Assembly (NCBI GenBank): GCA_023375785.1
Contig: SZWC01002433.1
Span: forward strand, 55,533-119,532
Length of the DNA: 64,000 nucleotides
Direction of reading: 5' to 3'
Origin: Penium margaritaceum
Lineage: Eukaryota; Streptophyta; Zygnematophyceae; Desmidiales; Peniaceae
This document shows positions 12,401 through 23,906 of this stretch, one piece after another (positions within the stretch are counted from its first letter, which is position 1; each line of letters starts with the position of its first letter). The position numbers were made by a program, and so were the translations under genes. The notes beneath the pieces are model-generated. The model was not told where the DNA came from. It saw only the letters and a list, made by a program, of their open reading frames with translations, and did no database searches.

Positions 12401-15400
12401 AAAGGCAACCATACCACGTAACAAAATCTTCCAAATACTCGATAACAAGACAAAGCATAAGGAAGATGAGAAAGTCCTCAACAAACACATAAACGTACAT
12501 GTGGGCAAACCAGAACACAATGGATGTCGCGCTTCAGACAAACCATCTTTGCATGGACCTTGAAAAAGATCATGAATTCGACAATGGTAAAGGCCACAAA
12601 GATCACGATCGTTACCATTGACGTGTAACAAACTCGAGCGGATCACTTGAGGACGACAAGATAATGAAGGAATCGTTTGAAGCTACCTACATCAACGAGG
12701 TTATTCGTAGTAGCAAAAGTGGCCACGCAGAAACTTCTCATGAAAAGATGTAGAACAACATTCTTGTGAAGGTCAATTGCAAAAACCACTAAAGGTAGGA
12801 GGATTTGGTTGCCAAGGTAGTGGGATGCTTTATGATTGCCACTTCCGGTGGAGTTACAGCACATGCCAGAGAAGTGGGGGAAACTTTCCTTGTTACGATG
12901 CAGACGTGATGGGGTAGCCTAATGTTCACATAAGCATTGTCACAGACGACAATTTCCTCTGGAACATGAGACTGCTTGGATGCGTGTATGCAAATCGTGC
13001 TCTACTAGAGCAAATGAAATTGTACGGACTACATGAGGCCTTTAGAGGCTACTACCAATGCTACAACGACATTAGATCTAAAGTTTGCATTTGCCTTTGC
13101 TAGCTTACCTCAGGTTGTGCATCACGGACCTCGACAATCATTTCTAACTACAATGCCTGGGCGCTCATGAGGCAAGCCTTCTATTTGACAAACTTGACAA
13201 GGCATGAAAGAGCGTGACTTGTGTCAAGATGCAATAGTGATGGCAATGGGCCATAGATGTAGATGCTGTGATGGCAGCGATGACTTACCTATCTTGATCG
13301 GCGTGTAATGGGCATGTTCTTCCTCCATAGAGTGGGGAATTTCCAAAAGATTGTGATGATGGGTCAAATCGTGTACAGCACATCTCGCATGTTCATAAGG
13401 AACCACTGGGTCACTGGGACGACCTTTCCATGATGCAGATTGAGGACAAGCTCTTAAAGTATGTGATCAAGAAGTGGGTTGTGAAGCAACTACACCTTGA
13501 GTAGCAGCCCATGTCATGGGAGGCTTTCTATGTGATCATGCATAAGAAGTGCACCCAATCTGAGGAGCCGTAGTGCACTTTCCACAATATCAAAGACTTC
13601 AAGCAAAGTAGCTCATTAAATGCATAGTTGATTGAGTTCACTACACTCATGAACGAAGTTGAAAGCTTCACTGTTGATCATGGGAATAAGGCCTTCAAGT
13701 ACCCCGAGGGCATGCTATTGGAGTACCTTTGTGATGGTGTGGCTACCGAGATGTTAAAGGAAGATCCAACCACGATAACAACTAAACAAGCTTAGGCAAG
13801 CTAGAGGACGTTGTGTGACAACATGAGCATAGTGTAATTGGGAAATGACAAGCACCACTCTGATGCATAATTGAAGGTGCGTGCATACGAAGGCGCATGG
13901 AAGTTACAGGGACTAGTGGGTAAGTTGAACAAGGAGAGGCCAAGGGCAAGCAGCCCGCAAACCCTCTAGCCAAGAAGGCTACTAGACACAAGGCCCCCAA
14001 AAAAATGTGTTGATGGAAGAATGACAAGTTTAAGGCAATTCGTGAGCGTTGCACTGTAGCCTTTGGCAATAGTCTCTACCAAAACGAAATGTATCTCAGA
14101 AACTTTAGGGTCAAGTGCTCGAAGGCTCCTTTTGTTGGGCAAGAGGTCACAACATTAAGCGCATCTTTGGCACATTGGTAGGATGCCGTACCGCCATAGA
14201 CAAGACCATGGAGAAAACTATGAATAGGGCCATGGAAAAGATAGGGACAGGGCAATTGGCCCGGCACTTGTAATGGACAAGGTTGTGGGGCACAATTTTC
14301 CGACTCCTGACTGATGTTCGAAGGGATCACTCAGGGGCAAAACAAGATCACAAGTGTAGGCTGATAATTGAAGATGAGGATGTTAATCATTTGGAGTTTT
14401 GACGAGCTTACATTTCTTTGTTGTTTTCTCTCCTCTTGTTCTGCATCATTCTACACATCTTGATCGGCATTGCCGACTAAACTGTAAACATGTAGAAGAT
14501 ATGCATCATTCTAAATTCCTATGGTGGAAAAACTTACTTCTATGCAAGATCTTTCTGACGTTGTGATTGAAGGAAACTCCCTCAAAGCAATGAGTTGAAT
14601 CAAGTTTGATCTACTTTTGATCGACAATTCTAGCCCATAAAAACTGAAAAAATGTTGAGGTGGTGACCAAGTTTGCACATACCCATTAGTTGTGGACTCC
14701 AATAGGTGAATCATGGTAGCTGCATTGTTGGTTGTATACATTCACTGTTTATCTGAAACACAACATTCCATCGTTGAGCTTGTACATTCGAAAGAGTGGA
14801 GGTAACATGAGAATGGAGTTTAAAGAACATCTAGCTAATAATCTCATGAATGTATTGGTTGCCACTATGGAACATGCCACCTTTTTTTGTTTTGGATTTC
14901 TTTGGTAGGTGGGCCTAAAGTACTAATAATTCAGTTATGCATTTGTCATTTGTGAATACCATATGGTTCTTGTGATCAGTATGTGAAAAAGGAAAAATTT
15001 CATTGAACATGAGACACCGATTGTCACATTGAAGGCACTCAACCTTCTTATCCCGTTTGATTTTGTGCTTGGAAACCCATAAGTCTGTGAAAACAAGGAT
15101 TTGATGTGCTTTATATCAAAATGCTAAATTATTTTGAAGAAACAATGTCACTTTACATTGATTCAAAGAAAGGACTTGTCACCGATTGCCCTAAAAGTCC
15201 TTGGCATCTTGTCTACAATGCATGTCAAGAGAAATATTCGATAAGGGTTTCGATATCTCTTGGCTTAGGTGGAGAATTATGAGGATGAGATAAAGGACAC
15301 GCCATAAGAGATCATGCATCTATTGGCGGAGTTCTTTGATGTATTTCAAGTCTAACTAGCTTGAATTCCAACAAAACGACACATGGGACACATAATTCTG

Positions 15401-15943
15401 CTACAACCACAGGCAACTGCTATGTTTTGACCCATGTTATGCCTCATTCCGGCAAAGGGGTAATGCCAAATCAAAGAGTGTGTTGCAAAGGGGTGGATGG
15501 AGCCAAGCAATTCATGGCAAAGTGTGCTGATTCCCTTTTTGAATTTAAAGGACGGTGGTTTACGCATGTGGGTGGACTAAAGGACACTAAGGAAGCTAGT
15601 TGTAAAGGATATCTTTCCCTTACCGCGGACTGAAGAAGTCTTGGACCAACTCCAAGGAGCAAAAGTCTCATCATACTTGGATTTCACTCAAGTGTACCAT
15701 TTAATCCGAGTTCTAAGAGTTGATGTGTCCTAAGTCGTGTTTTGAATGCGCATGGCACACCATTAGTTTTCAATTTCATGCTTTGGGCCAACGAATACAC
15801 CAAAAATATTGTAAGGAGAAATCAACCAATTTTTCTTCAAGAAACTCGACCAGTTTGTGTTGGTTTAACTAAAAAGCATCGTGCATTTCTCTAAATTGAT
15901 GGATAAGCACATGAAATGTTTGCACAAGGTCCTTGCCATCATG
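12401..15943 (+). repeat. Tandem unit 3 of the gypsy head
   Basis: A full unit: accessory segment 12401-~13490, gag-like region ~13495-14200, protease/linker region to ~15290, RT beginning ~15300-15943. It is directly comparable with 15944-~19430. All coding regions are broken. Confidence 0.7.
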
Positions 15944-18900
15944 AAAGACAGCCATACCACTTAAGGAAATCCTCCGTACACTCGATGACACGAAGAAGCA
16001 TAAGGAAGCTAAGAAAGTCCTGACGAACACAAAAATGTACATGTGGGAGAACCAAAACACAACGGATGTCGCACTCCAGATAGACAATCTTGGCATGGAC
16101 CTTGAAAAAGATCATGACTCTGACGATGGTAAAGGCCTCAAAGATTACCATCCTTCCCATTGTCGTGTAACAAACTCGAGCCGATCACTTGAGAACGACA
16201 AGATACTGAACAAATTGTTTGAAGCTACCTACAGAAGCAAGGTCATTGGTAGTAGGAAAGGTAGCCATGCAAACGTTTCCCATGAAAGGATGCCAAACAA
16301 CATCGTTGTGAAGGTGATTTGCAAAAACCACCAAAGTCATGAGGATTTGGTTGACGAGGTGGTGGGCACTTACGGTGGAGTTTTGGCACATGCCGAAGAA
16401 GTTGGGGCGGACCATCCTTACGATGCACTCGTAATGGGGTAGCCTAATGTTCACATGAGTGTTTTTGCAGAGAACATTTTCCTCCGGAACATGGGACTAC
16501 TTAGAGGTGTGTATGCATATTGTACTCTACTAGAGCAAATGAAATTCCACGGACTCCATGAGGCCTTTAGAGGCTATCGCCAATGTTTTAATGACATGAG
16601 ATCTAGATTTTTCATTTGCCTTTGCTTGCTTACTTTAGGTTGTGCATCATGGACCTCGACAATGATTGCCAGCTGCAATGCCCGCGCGCTCATTAGGCAA
16701 GCCACCTATTCCACAAACTTGACAAGATATTGTAGAGCGTGACTCGTGTCAAGATGCAAGAATAATGGCAATGGGTTGTAGGTGCAGATGCTTTGGTACA
16801 TCGATGATTTGCCTATCCTGGTCGGCGTGTAATGTGCACATCCTTCCTCCATAAAGTGGAGATTATCAAAAGATTTTGATGCTGGGTTAAGTCGTGTAGA
16901 GCACATCTTGCATGTCCATAAGCCACCACTCAGTTAGTGGGATGACCTTTCCGTGATACAAATTGAGGACAAGCTCTTGAAGTATGTTATGAAGAGTGGG
17001 TTGTGAAGCAACTACACCTTGAGTAGTAGCCCATGTCATGGGAGGCTTTCAACATGATCATGCATAAGAAGTGCACCCAATCTTAGGAGGCACAGTGCAC
17101 CTTCCAAAAAATCAAGGACTTTAGGCGTGGAAGCTCATTAGAAGGCTAGTTGAGTGAGTTCAATGCACTTGTGAAGGAAGTTGAAAGCTCCACTGATGAC
17201 CATGGGAGTAAGACCTTCAAGAACCTGGAGTGCATGCTATTAAAGTACTTCCATGATGGTATGGCTAACGAGATGTTAAAAGAAGAAATCCACCACGATT
17301 TAACTAGCCAAGCATAGAAAAGCTAGAGGACGTTGTAGGACTACATGAGCATAGTGTGTTTGGTAAATGAGAAGCGCCACTCTGATGTATAGTTGAATGT
17401 GCGTGCATAGGAAGGCGCATGGAAGTTACAAGGACTAGTGAGTAAGTTGAACAAGGAGGGGCCAAGGGCAAGCAGCTCGCAAACCCTCTAGCCAAGAAGG
17501 CGAATGGGCACAAGGCCCCCAAAAACAAGTGCTTTTGTAAAAATGACGAGTTTAAGGCAATGCATGAGCGTTGCATTGCAGCCTTTGGCAATGGTCTCTA
17601 CCACAACTAAATGTATCTTGGAAACTTTAGGGCCAAGTGCTTTAAGGCTCCTCTTGGTGGGCAAGAGGTCGCAACGTTAAGCGCATCTTTGGTACATTGG
17701 TAGGTTGCCGTACCAACGTAGACAAGGCCATGGAGAGAACCATGGACAGGGCCATGGACAAGATAGGGTCATGACAATGGGCTCGGCGCTCCTGAGTGAT
17801 GTTAGAAGGGACCACTCAGGGGCAAAACAAGATCACGAGTGTGGATTCATGCTTTTAGATGAGGATGTTAATCATTTGGAGTTTTGACAACTTCACATTT
17901 CTTTGTTGTTTTCTCTTCTCTTTTTTTGCATCATTCTACACTTCATGATTGGCATTACCGGCTACACCATTAATCTCTGGAAGATATGCATCATTGTAAA
18001 TTCCTATGGTGGAAACACTTACTACTATACAAGATTTTTCTAACATTGTGATTTAAGTAAACTCCTTCAAAGAAATGAGTTGAATCAAGTTTGTTCTACC
18101 TTTGATCGGCAACTTTGGCCCATGAAAGTTAAAAAAACGTTAAGGTGGTGGCCAAATTTGCACATGCCCATTAGTTGTGGACTCTAGTAGGTGAATCATG
18201 GTAGCTGCATTGTTGGTTTTATACATTCATTGTTGATCTGAAACACAGCATGCCATCGTTGAGCCTATACATTCGAAAGAGTGGAGGTAACATTAAAATG
18301 GAGTTTAAGGACATCTATCTAGTACTCTGGTGAATGTACTGGTTGTCACGATAGAACATGCGACCTTTGTTAACCTTCGATTTCCTTGATGGGTGGACCT
18401 CAAGCTCTAGCCATTGAATTCTGCATTCGTTTTTTGTGAAAGCCATATGGTTCCTGTGATTGGTTTCTGTAAAGCAAAAATTTTCATTGAATGTTAGACA
18501 CTGATTGTCACATTGAAGGCACTCACTCTTCTTATCCTGTTTGATGTCGTGCTGGGTAATCCATCAGTTTGTGACAACAAGGATTTGATGTGCTTTAAAT
18601 CAAAACGCTATATTATTTGGAAGAAAAAACATCACTTTACATTTATTCAAAGAAAGGAATTATCACCGATTGCCCTAAAAGTCCTTGGCATCTTGTCTAC
18701 AATGCAGGTCAAGAGAAATATTCGATAAGGGTTTCGACATCTCTTGGCTTAGGTGGAGAATTTGGAGGATGAGATAAAGGACACGCCATAAGAGATCATG
18801 CATCTATTGGCGGAGTTCTTTGATGTATTTCAAGACTAACTAGCTTGAATTCCACCAAAAAGACACATGGGCCACATAAATGTGCTACAACCACAGGCAA

Positions 18901-19430
18901 CTACTATGTTTTGACACATGTTATGCCTCATTCCGGCAAAGGGGGAATGCCAAATCAAAGAGTGTGTTGCAAAGGGGTGGATGGAGCCAAGCAATTCATG
19001 GCAAAGTGTGCTGATTCCCTTTTTGAATTTAAAGGACGGTGGTTTATGCATGTGTGTGGACTAACGGACATTTAAGAAGCTAGTTGTAAAGGATACCTTC
19101 CCCTTTAACGTGGATTAAAGAAGTCTTGGACCAACTCGAAGGAGCAAAAGTCTCATCATACTTGGATTTTTCTGAAGTGAACCAGGTAATCCGAATTCTA
19201 AGAGTTGATGTGTCCTAAGTCGTGTTTTGAAGGCACATGGCACACCATTAGTCCTCAATGTCATGCTTTGGGCCAACAAATATACCAAAATCATTGTAAG
19301 GGGAAATCAATCAATTTTTCTTCAAGTAACTCGGCCAATTTGTGTTGGTTTACCTAAACGGTATCTTGCTTTTCTCTGAATTGATGGAAAAGCAACTGAA
19401 ATGTTTTCACAAAGTCCTTGCCATCATTTA
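15944..19430 (+). repeat. Tandem unit 4 of the gypsy head, joined to the single tail
   Basis: A full unit whose RT portion, unlike the other units, continues into the rest of RT and RNase H at 19430. Its accessory segment (about 16035-16442) contains the longest uninterrupted frame of the array, with no recognised family. It looks closest to unit 3. Confidence 0.7.
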
Positions 19431-19960
19431 AGAATGGAATTCTTTGCACAAGCAAGCAAGTTAAATCTTGCATAAGATGAGCTCCAATACCTTGGAGACA
19501 TGGTCGGCAAGGACGGTGTCCATGTCAATCCATGAAAGGTCCAAGCAGTCGAGGACCAGCCACCCCGAAAAATTGTTGGATAATTTGGGTCTTTCCTTTG
19601 TTTTGGAAACTTTTTGGACAGCTTATTCACGGGTATTCAACCCTGATAGCACCGCTAAGTAGCCTCATGAAATAAAAATTGCATTGCAATTTGACTTCTC
19701 ACTACAAGATTGTTTTTTTCAAAGTCAAAGTGCATCTATCCAAAGCGCTCGTCTTAGCTTTCTCAAACACATCGAAACCGTGGGAGGTGCAATTTGATAA
19801 ACAAATAGTAGGACTTGGAGGAGTCTGCATGCAAAATGATCACTTTGTTTTCTATGAGAGTGTAAAGCTCATCCCTACCGAGACGCGATTTACCGAGACG
19901 CGGTGTACAAGAGTGGGATAAAGAGTTTCTCCTAGTTGTACACACTTTCAAGACCTTGTG
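19431..19960 (+). other. RT end and RNase H region of the gypsy element (fossil)
   Basis: Readable family signatures include a KDGVHVN-like RT thumb region and a typical gypsy RNase H beginning (SKPWEVQFD, then GLGGVCMQ). This region occurs once in the element, in contrast to the four heads. Confidence 0.7.
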
Positions 19961-20379
19961 TTTCTACCTCAAGGGAACTGAAGGGAGTGTGATGGTTGTG
20001 ATAAACCACAATCCATGGGTGATTTTCTAAATGAAAGAAAGCCTCTTAAGACGAAAGGCATGTTTGAGACATTACTTGCGTGGACTCTCGTTTACATGAG
20101 AATATCAGCAAAGACCCATCAATGTGGCCAACTCATTATGCAGACATGTGGTTGAAAAAAATTAGACCAGCAAGTTTAGTGGGTGCTTATGGCCATTCGG
20201 ACAATAATTGTGTTAACACCTGTTTCACATGCACCTTTGTGGTAACCAACTTGAGAGATTATCCATTGCAATGGTTTTGTGAACACGATTTAGACGGAAT
20301 ACTATGTTGATTATTAGTATCACGACTCTCAAAACATAGTCAAGTAGGAATTGGTGGAAGCCATGCAAAACTTGTGGCA

Positions 20380-21140
20380 CGGAGAAGATGTTGCATCTGA
20401 CTCAGGAGACCATGGTGCACGGATTGTGTCCCACTTTCATGACCCTTTGGTTGCAGGTCATGTGGGACCCCAAAAAACTGGTCAGATTTTATCGATCCAC
20501 TTTTGTAGCTAGAATGGAGTTTCGATATCTATAGCTATTACATGACTTGCAACCCATGTGTTTGGAATAATGTAAGTGAGAAGAAGCCTTTTGAATTCCT
20601 CAAACAACTTCCTATTCTTAGGGCTCCATGGGAGTGCATCAATATGGACTAGTATTGGTCTTCTGAACACTGTCCATAGCAATGATGCAATACTAGCCAT
20701 TGTGGATCATCTAACAATGATGGCACATTCTATTACTGTAACCAGTGATGTGAACGTGCAGAAGATGGAATTTTTCTTCTTGAAGGGTGTCGTAAAGTTC
20801 AACTGCTTGCAAGTGCACATTGTTTCTAATGGAAACAAACACTTTACTTGCGCGTTTGGCACACGATACATGAATAACTTGGCAGCAAGTCAGAAATCTT
20901 GTTTGCGTGTCAAACATGTTTACAATCCAAATGCATGAATCGCATTCTCAAGAAGATGCTCCTTGTTTACGTGGATCCTAACATGAAAGATAGGGACAAA
21001 TTTGTATCACTCTTGATTTTGCAATCTGCAACTGGGTGAACGAGTCTACACAGTTCATAGAGTTTGTGTTGACCATTTGTTGGCATCCAATGGTACCCTC
21101 TTCATTGGTGAAGAGTTGGTGTAGTTGAGGACAGTTTGTT
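20380..21140 (+). other. Integrase region of the gypsy element (fossil)
   Basis: An AGHVGPQKTG-type sequence near 20455 fits the integrase HHCC zinc-binding region, followed by core-like sequence around 20620-20900 (NDAILAIVDHLTMMAHSI). Single copy, broken. Confidence 0.65.
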
Positions 21141-21989
21141 TTTGTTGAAGCCTTTGCTGAGCATGTAGAATCCTTGTTATAAGATGGGAAGGGTTACCTT
21201 CAAGCTTTTTAGCAATTACAAAAGGGATATACTGAAAAGAGTTGTTGTGAGGTGCTGTTCGACATCAGTTTCAAACTGTTTCTTAGCTTTAATAACTTTT
21301 GGCTAATGTCAATCGAGGCAAATACGCACCAATCCACTTCTATCAAAACGGATTGATTCATTCCCCTTCATCGCACGCATTAGACCAACAGCATTCTGAT
21401 TGCTCATTTCATTGAGAATGAAGATACATGATGTGTTTTAGCATGCTCGCTCAAAAGAAGGTGTTTTCACACCACCAGCAGCCCTTGTTGGAGATGGTTA
21501 ATGCGATGTCCTTGATCTTCTCCAACATTGAGAGTGTACAGTGTGGTCACGTGTTGTTAGGGAATACCTTGTTCATTTGGCTAGTTTTTGGACTAGAACG
21601 TTACTCCTGGGAGCTGAAATAGTGGATGCCCGAAAGGGTGATGAATGATTACTACAGCAAGCTTGCAGCTGGCACAAATCAACACATTTAAGGAGAACAT
21701 GCAAAAGACTATGAACAACATTATTGCAAGGCAGCATTGATGGACTATCACCATGGGAGGTCGGGGACGCTAAACATGGTTGTTGCGTGGATGCTTCAGC
21801 TTGAAGGGGGGAGGCCGTTACCTGTGATGAAAGACAAGCTTTAGTTTAGGTCCAAGTGTTTTGCACGTGTTCATGTCTTAGCTGTTGATTGGAGATTGAT
21901 TCATTTCTTTCACAATGTCAAAGCTTCACTACCAAAAAATCTCAAGGGTTATTCATGAATTGGTTAAATTCATGATCAGTGGGGAGGAA
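21141..21989 (+). other. Unassigned segment between integrase and 3' LTR
   Basis: About 850 bases lie between the integrase and the 3' LTR. Several medium frames exist (for example 21428-21622), but no chromodomain or other known gypsy 3' module is recognised. It may be an eroded extra coding segment or inserted DNA. Confidence 0.35.
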
Positions 21990-22625
21990 TGTCGCGAGAG
22001 GTCCAGTTTGGCTCTCTTGACCCTTGTGACAAGCGAGGGCTCGTCGGCGGCCAGCCCTCGCTGGCCGACCAGGTGGTCGGCCGCCGGTTAGGTGAAGGGG
22101 CAACATCCTTCTGGGTTCTCTAGCTATCGATTGAGTTGGGGGCTTGACCGGCGGCAAAGGGGCCAGCGGGCCTCGTGAGCAAGGCTGGTGGCCCTACACC
22201 CTTAACCTCCCCTACTCCTCGTTAGTTGAATCGACATAGTAAGGGGAGGGGGTAAGCGAGACAAAGGGCAAGCATCCTTAGAAAAATTGGGCAGAAAATT
22301 GTCAAACTTGCCTCGCACACGACGATTTTGCATCGTCACGTAAATAGGTAACAAAGTCGCTAATTAGCATGATTTCAACAAGTTTCTTGATGAATTTTAT
22401 GTATACTCACGAGTTTGAGGTATTGACCCTTTTGTTCAGGTCTTCGAGCAGGGGGGTAATGTTTAGAACGAAAATGGGCTTCTAGAACCTCGAAAAATCT
22501 GGGTTTCCGTACGCAAGGTCGTTGGTGACAATTTCTCCACCGTACTTGTAGGGGGGAAATCCCTCACAGAGATTGAATTCTACTCTGACATGGACATTGA
22601 AGAGGAGCTAGAGTCGACTTGTTAA
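21990..22625 (+). repeat. 3' LTR of the old gypsy element
   Basis: Counterpart of 5919-6508. It starts at TGTCGCGAGAGG after a short GGGGAGGAA purine run that could be the polypurine tract. It shares the GC-rich CGGCCGCCGGT-type block, the cytosine-rich block near 22200 and the cgacgattttgcatc block with the 5' copy. Confidence 0.7.
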
Positions 22626-23141
22626 ATGTAGCTTTGAACTAGATTCAAGGATAGAGTAGGAATCAATTTTTCTTTGAAAATATGGTCATACGGATTTGTT
22701 TAGTCTTGTGTTTAAGAAAAAAAACATTGGATAGTTATACTTCTCATTTGAGTGATTTTTTCGCTTAGATTTTTCTTCACATGGATGTTGTATTTTTATT
22801 CAATTTTCACGTATTTTAAATTACATCCGAAATATGCATATGATTTTAAATTGTATGTTTTAAAAATGGATGAAATGTCGTAGAGAGAACTATAACATTG
22901 AAAGAGTGAAAACTAGTGTGTGAAGAAAAAAACTATTGATGTGTGCATCATTCGGTGTTTGTAAAACTAGTCAAAGAAGTTCAGATTACACAAGAATCAA
23001 CAAATCCATATAAGATGGTTCTGATTGATTATTTGTGTTGCATTGTGTCACAGTTCAAAACATTTGAAGTATTGTCGATGGAAACGGACTGTAACTTGAT
23101 TTTCTCCACATGTTGTTTTAAATAAGTGCCCTGTCAACCGA
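22626..23141. other. AT-rich stretch, nothing recognised
   Basis: No open frame longer than about 60 codons with coding character, no RNA gene and no clear repeat seen. Confidence 0.4.
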
Positions 23142-23906
23142 ATGAACTTTTTAACCGTTGTCGCTGTGGCCTTATGGATTTCTGGTGTCCGATTGTGTTC
23201 CATTCGATTCGATTGCACTTGTCAGGATCGCGATGGTCCTGTAAGCAAGCAAATGGACAAGCTTCGTGTTCCCTGCGACAGATCTCTACAATTCGAACAT
23301 GATGCGAGAACTGTGTGGATCTACATGTGGACTTCGTCCTCTCGTGATTTTAGATTTATTCTCCAAACATCGATTATTCATTCTAGTCGCACACATCCTT
23401 TTCTGGAAGGCTGCGATTTGTATTTGTAGCTTCGTTTCAACAAATACTTGCAGCGGAAGTTTTAATGTCCATGGCCAGCCTGCGTATACAGTGAAACACT
23501 TTTCGGATAAAGAAACGCGTTCCCGTTCACATTCTGAACTGAAGCGATTCTTAAACGAAGAGAACTTGATGGCTGTTATTTTCATTGACAAGATTGTCGC
23601 TGATAACGTGCTGAAAAAAATTGCACATAGAAGTGCTATCCCGCTCGACATCTACGTATAATCGATTGGAATATCGGGGATAGAGGAACAAGAGACTTAT
23701 GGTGATCGAACGTCAGAATGCGCAACATCGAACGGATTACACTGGTTGACGAAGTCGAGAATCTAAAGATCAATTCGCATACATCGATTGGGAGTCGACA
23801 GGATCCGAGGCTGCATGTATTCGTAAAGATGCAGATTTCTTGGGGAGGAATGTATGGTTCTTTCCCGGGCGTCCTCAGCTGGAGCCGACGTGCACGTCAT
23901 CCGTGA
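23142..23906 (+). other. ORF-rich island, possible small gene or gene remnant
   Basis: This is more GC-rich than the flanking DNA. The first frame (23142-23429) opens with a hydrophobic signal-peptide-like start (MNFLTVVAVALWISGVRLC). An overlapping frame (23266-23661, 131 codons) ends in a mixed-charge sequence containing HSELKRFLNEENLMAVIFID. A third frame (23718-23906) follows. An opposite-strand frame of 121 codons (23286-23651) is also open, so coding direction is uncertain. No family is recognised; a spliced gene or an old gene fragment are both possible. Confidence 0.2.

Larger units (their letters stand above)
6848..19430 (+). repeat. Tandem array of ~3.5 kb units inside the gypsy element
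   Basis: The same order of landmarks recurs at a period of about 3.5 kb: an accessory segment, gag (QPMSWEAFY-type start), a protease/linker region, then the first part of RT ending at a CCTTGCCATCATGAAAG-type sequence. Full units are 12401-15943 and 15944-~19430; 6848-12400 holds two units that together are shorter than two full ones. At each internal join, RT sequence runs straight into the accessory segment around a short shared AAAGGCAACC/AAAGACAGCC sequence. Units differ from each other by roughly one base in eight to ten by eye, much less than the two LTRs do. Confidence 0.8.
5919..22625 (+). mobile_element. Old Ty3/gypsy LTR retrotransposon with an internally amplified head (fossil)
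   Basis: Similar sequences of about 600 bases at 5919-6508 and 21990-22625 are read as the two LTRs. Between them lie gag-like, protease-to-RT, RT, RNase H and integrase regions in Ty3/gypsy order on the + strand. RT-type motifs such as LDQLRGAKV and the primer-grip-side phrase KDGGLRM are readable in places, as are RNase H (SKPWEVQFD) and integrase zinc-binding (AGHVGPQKTG) sequences. The element is badly broken, with dozens of interruptions. The head (leader side through the first part of RT) is repeated about four times at a ~3.5 kb period, while RNase H and integrase occur once. The LTRs differ strongly from each other, so the insertion is very old. Confidence 0.8.
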
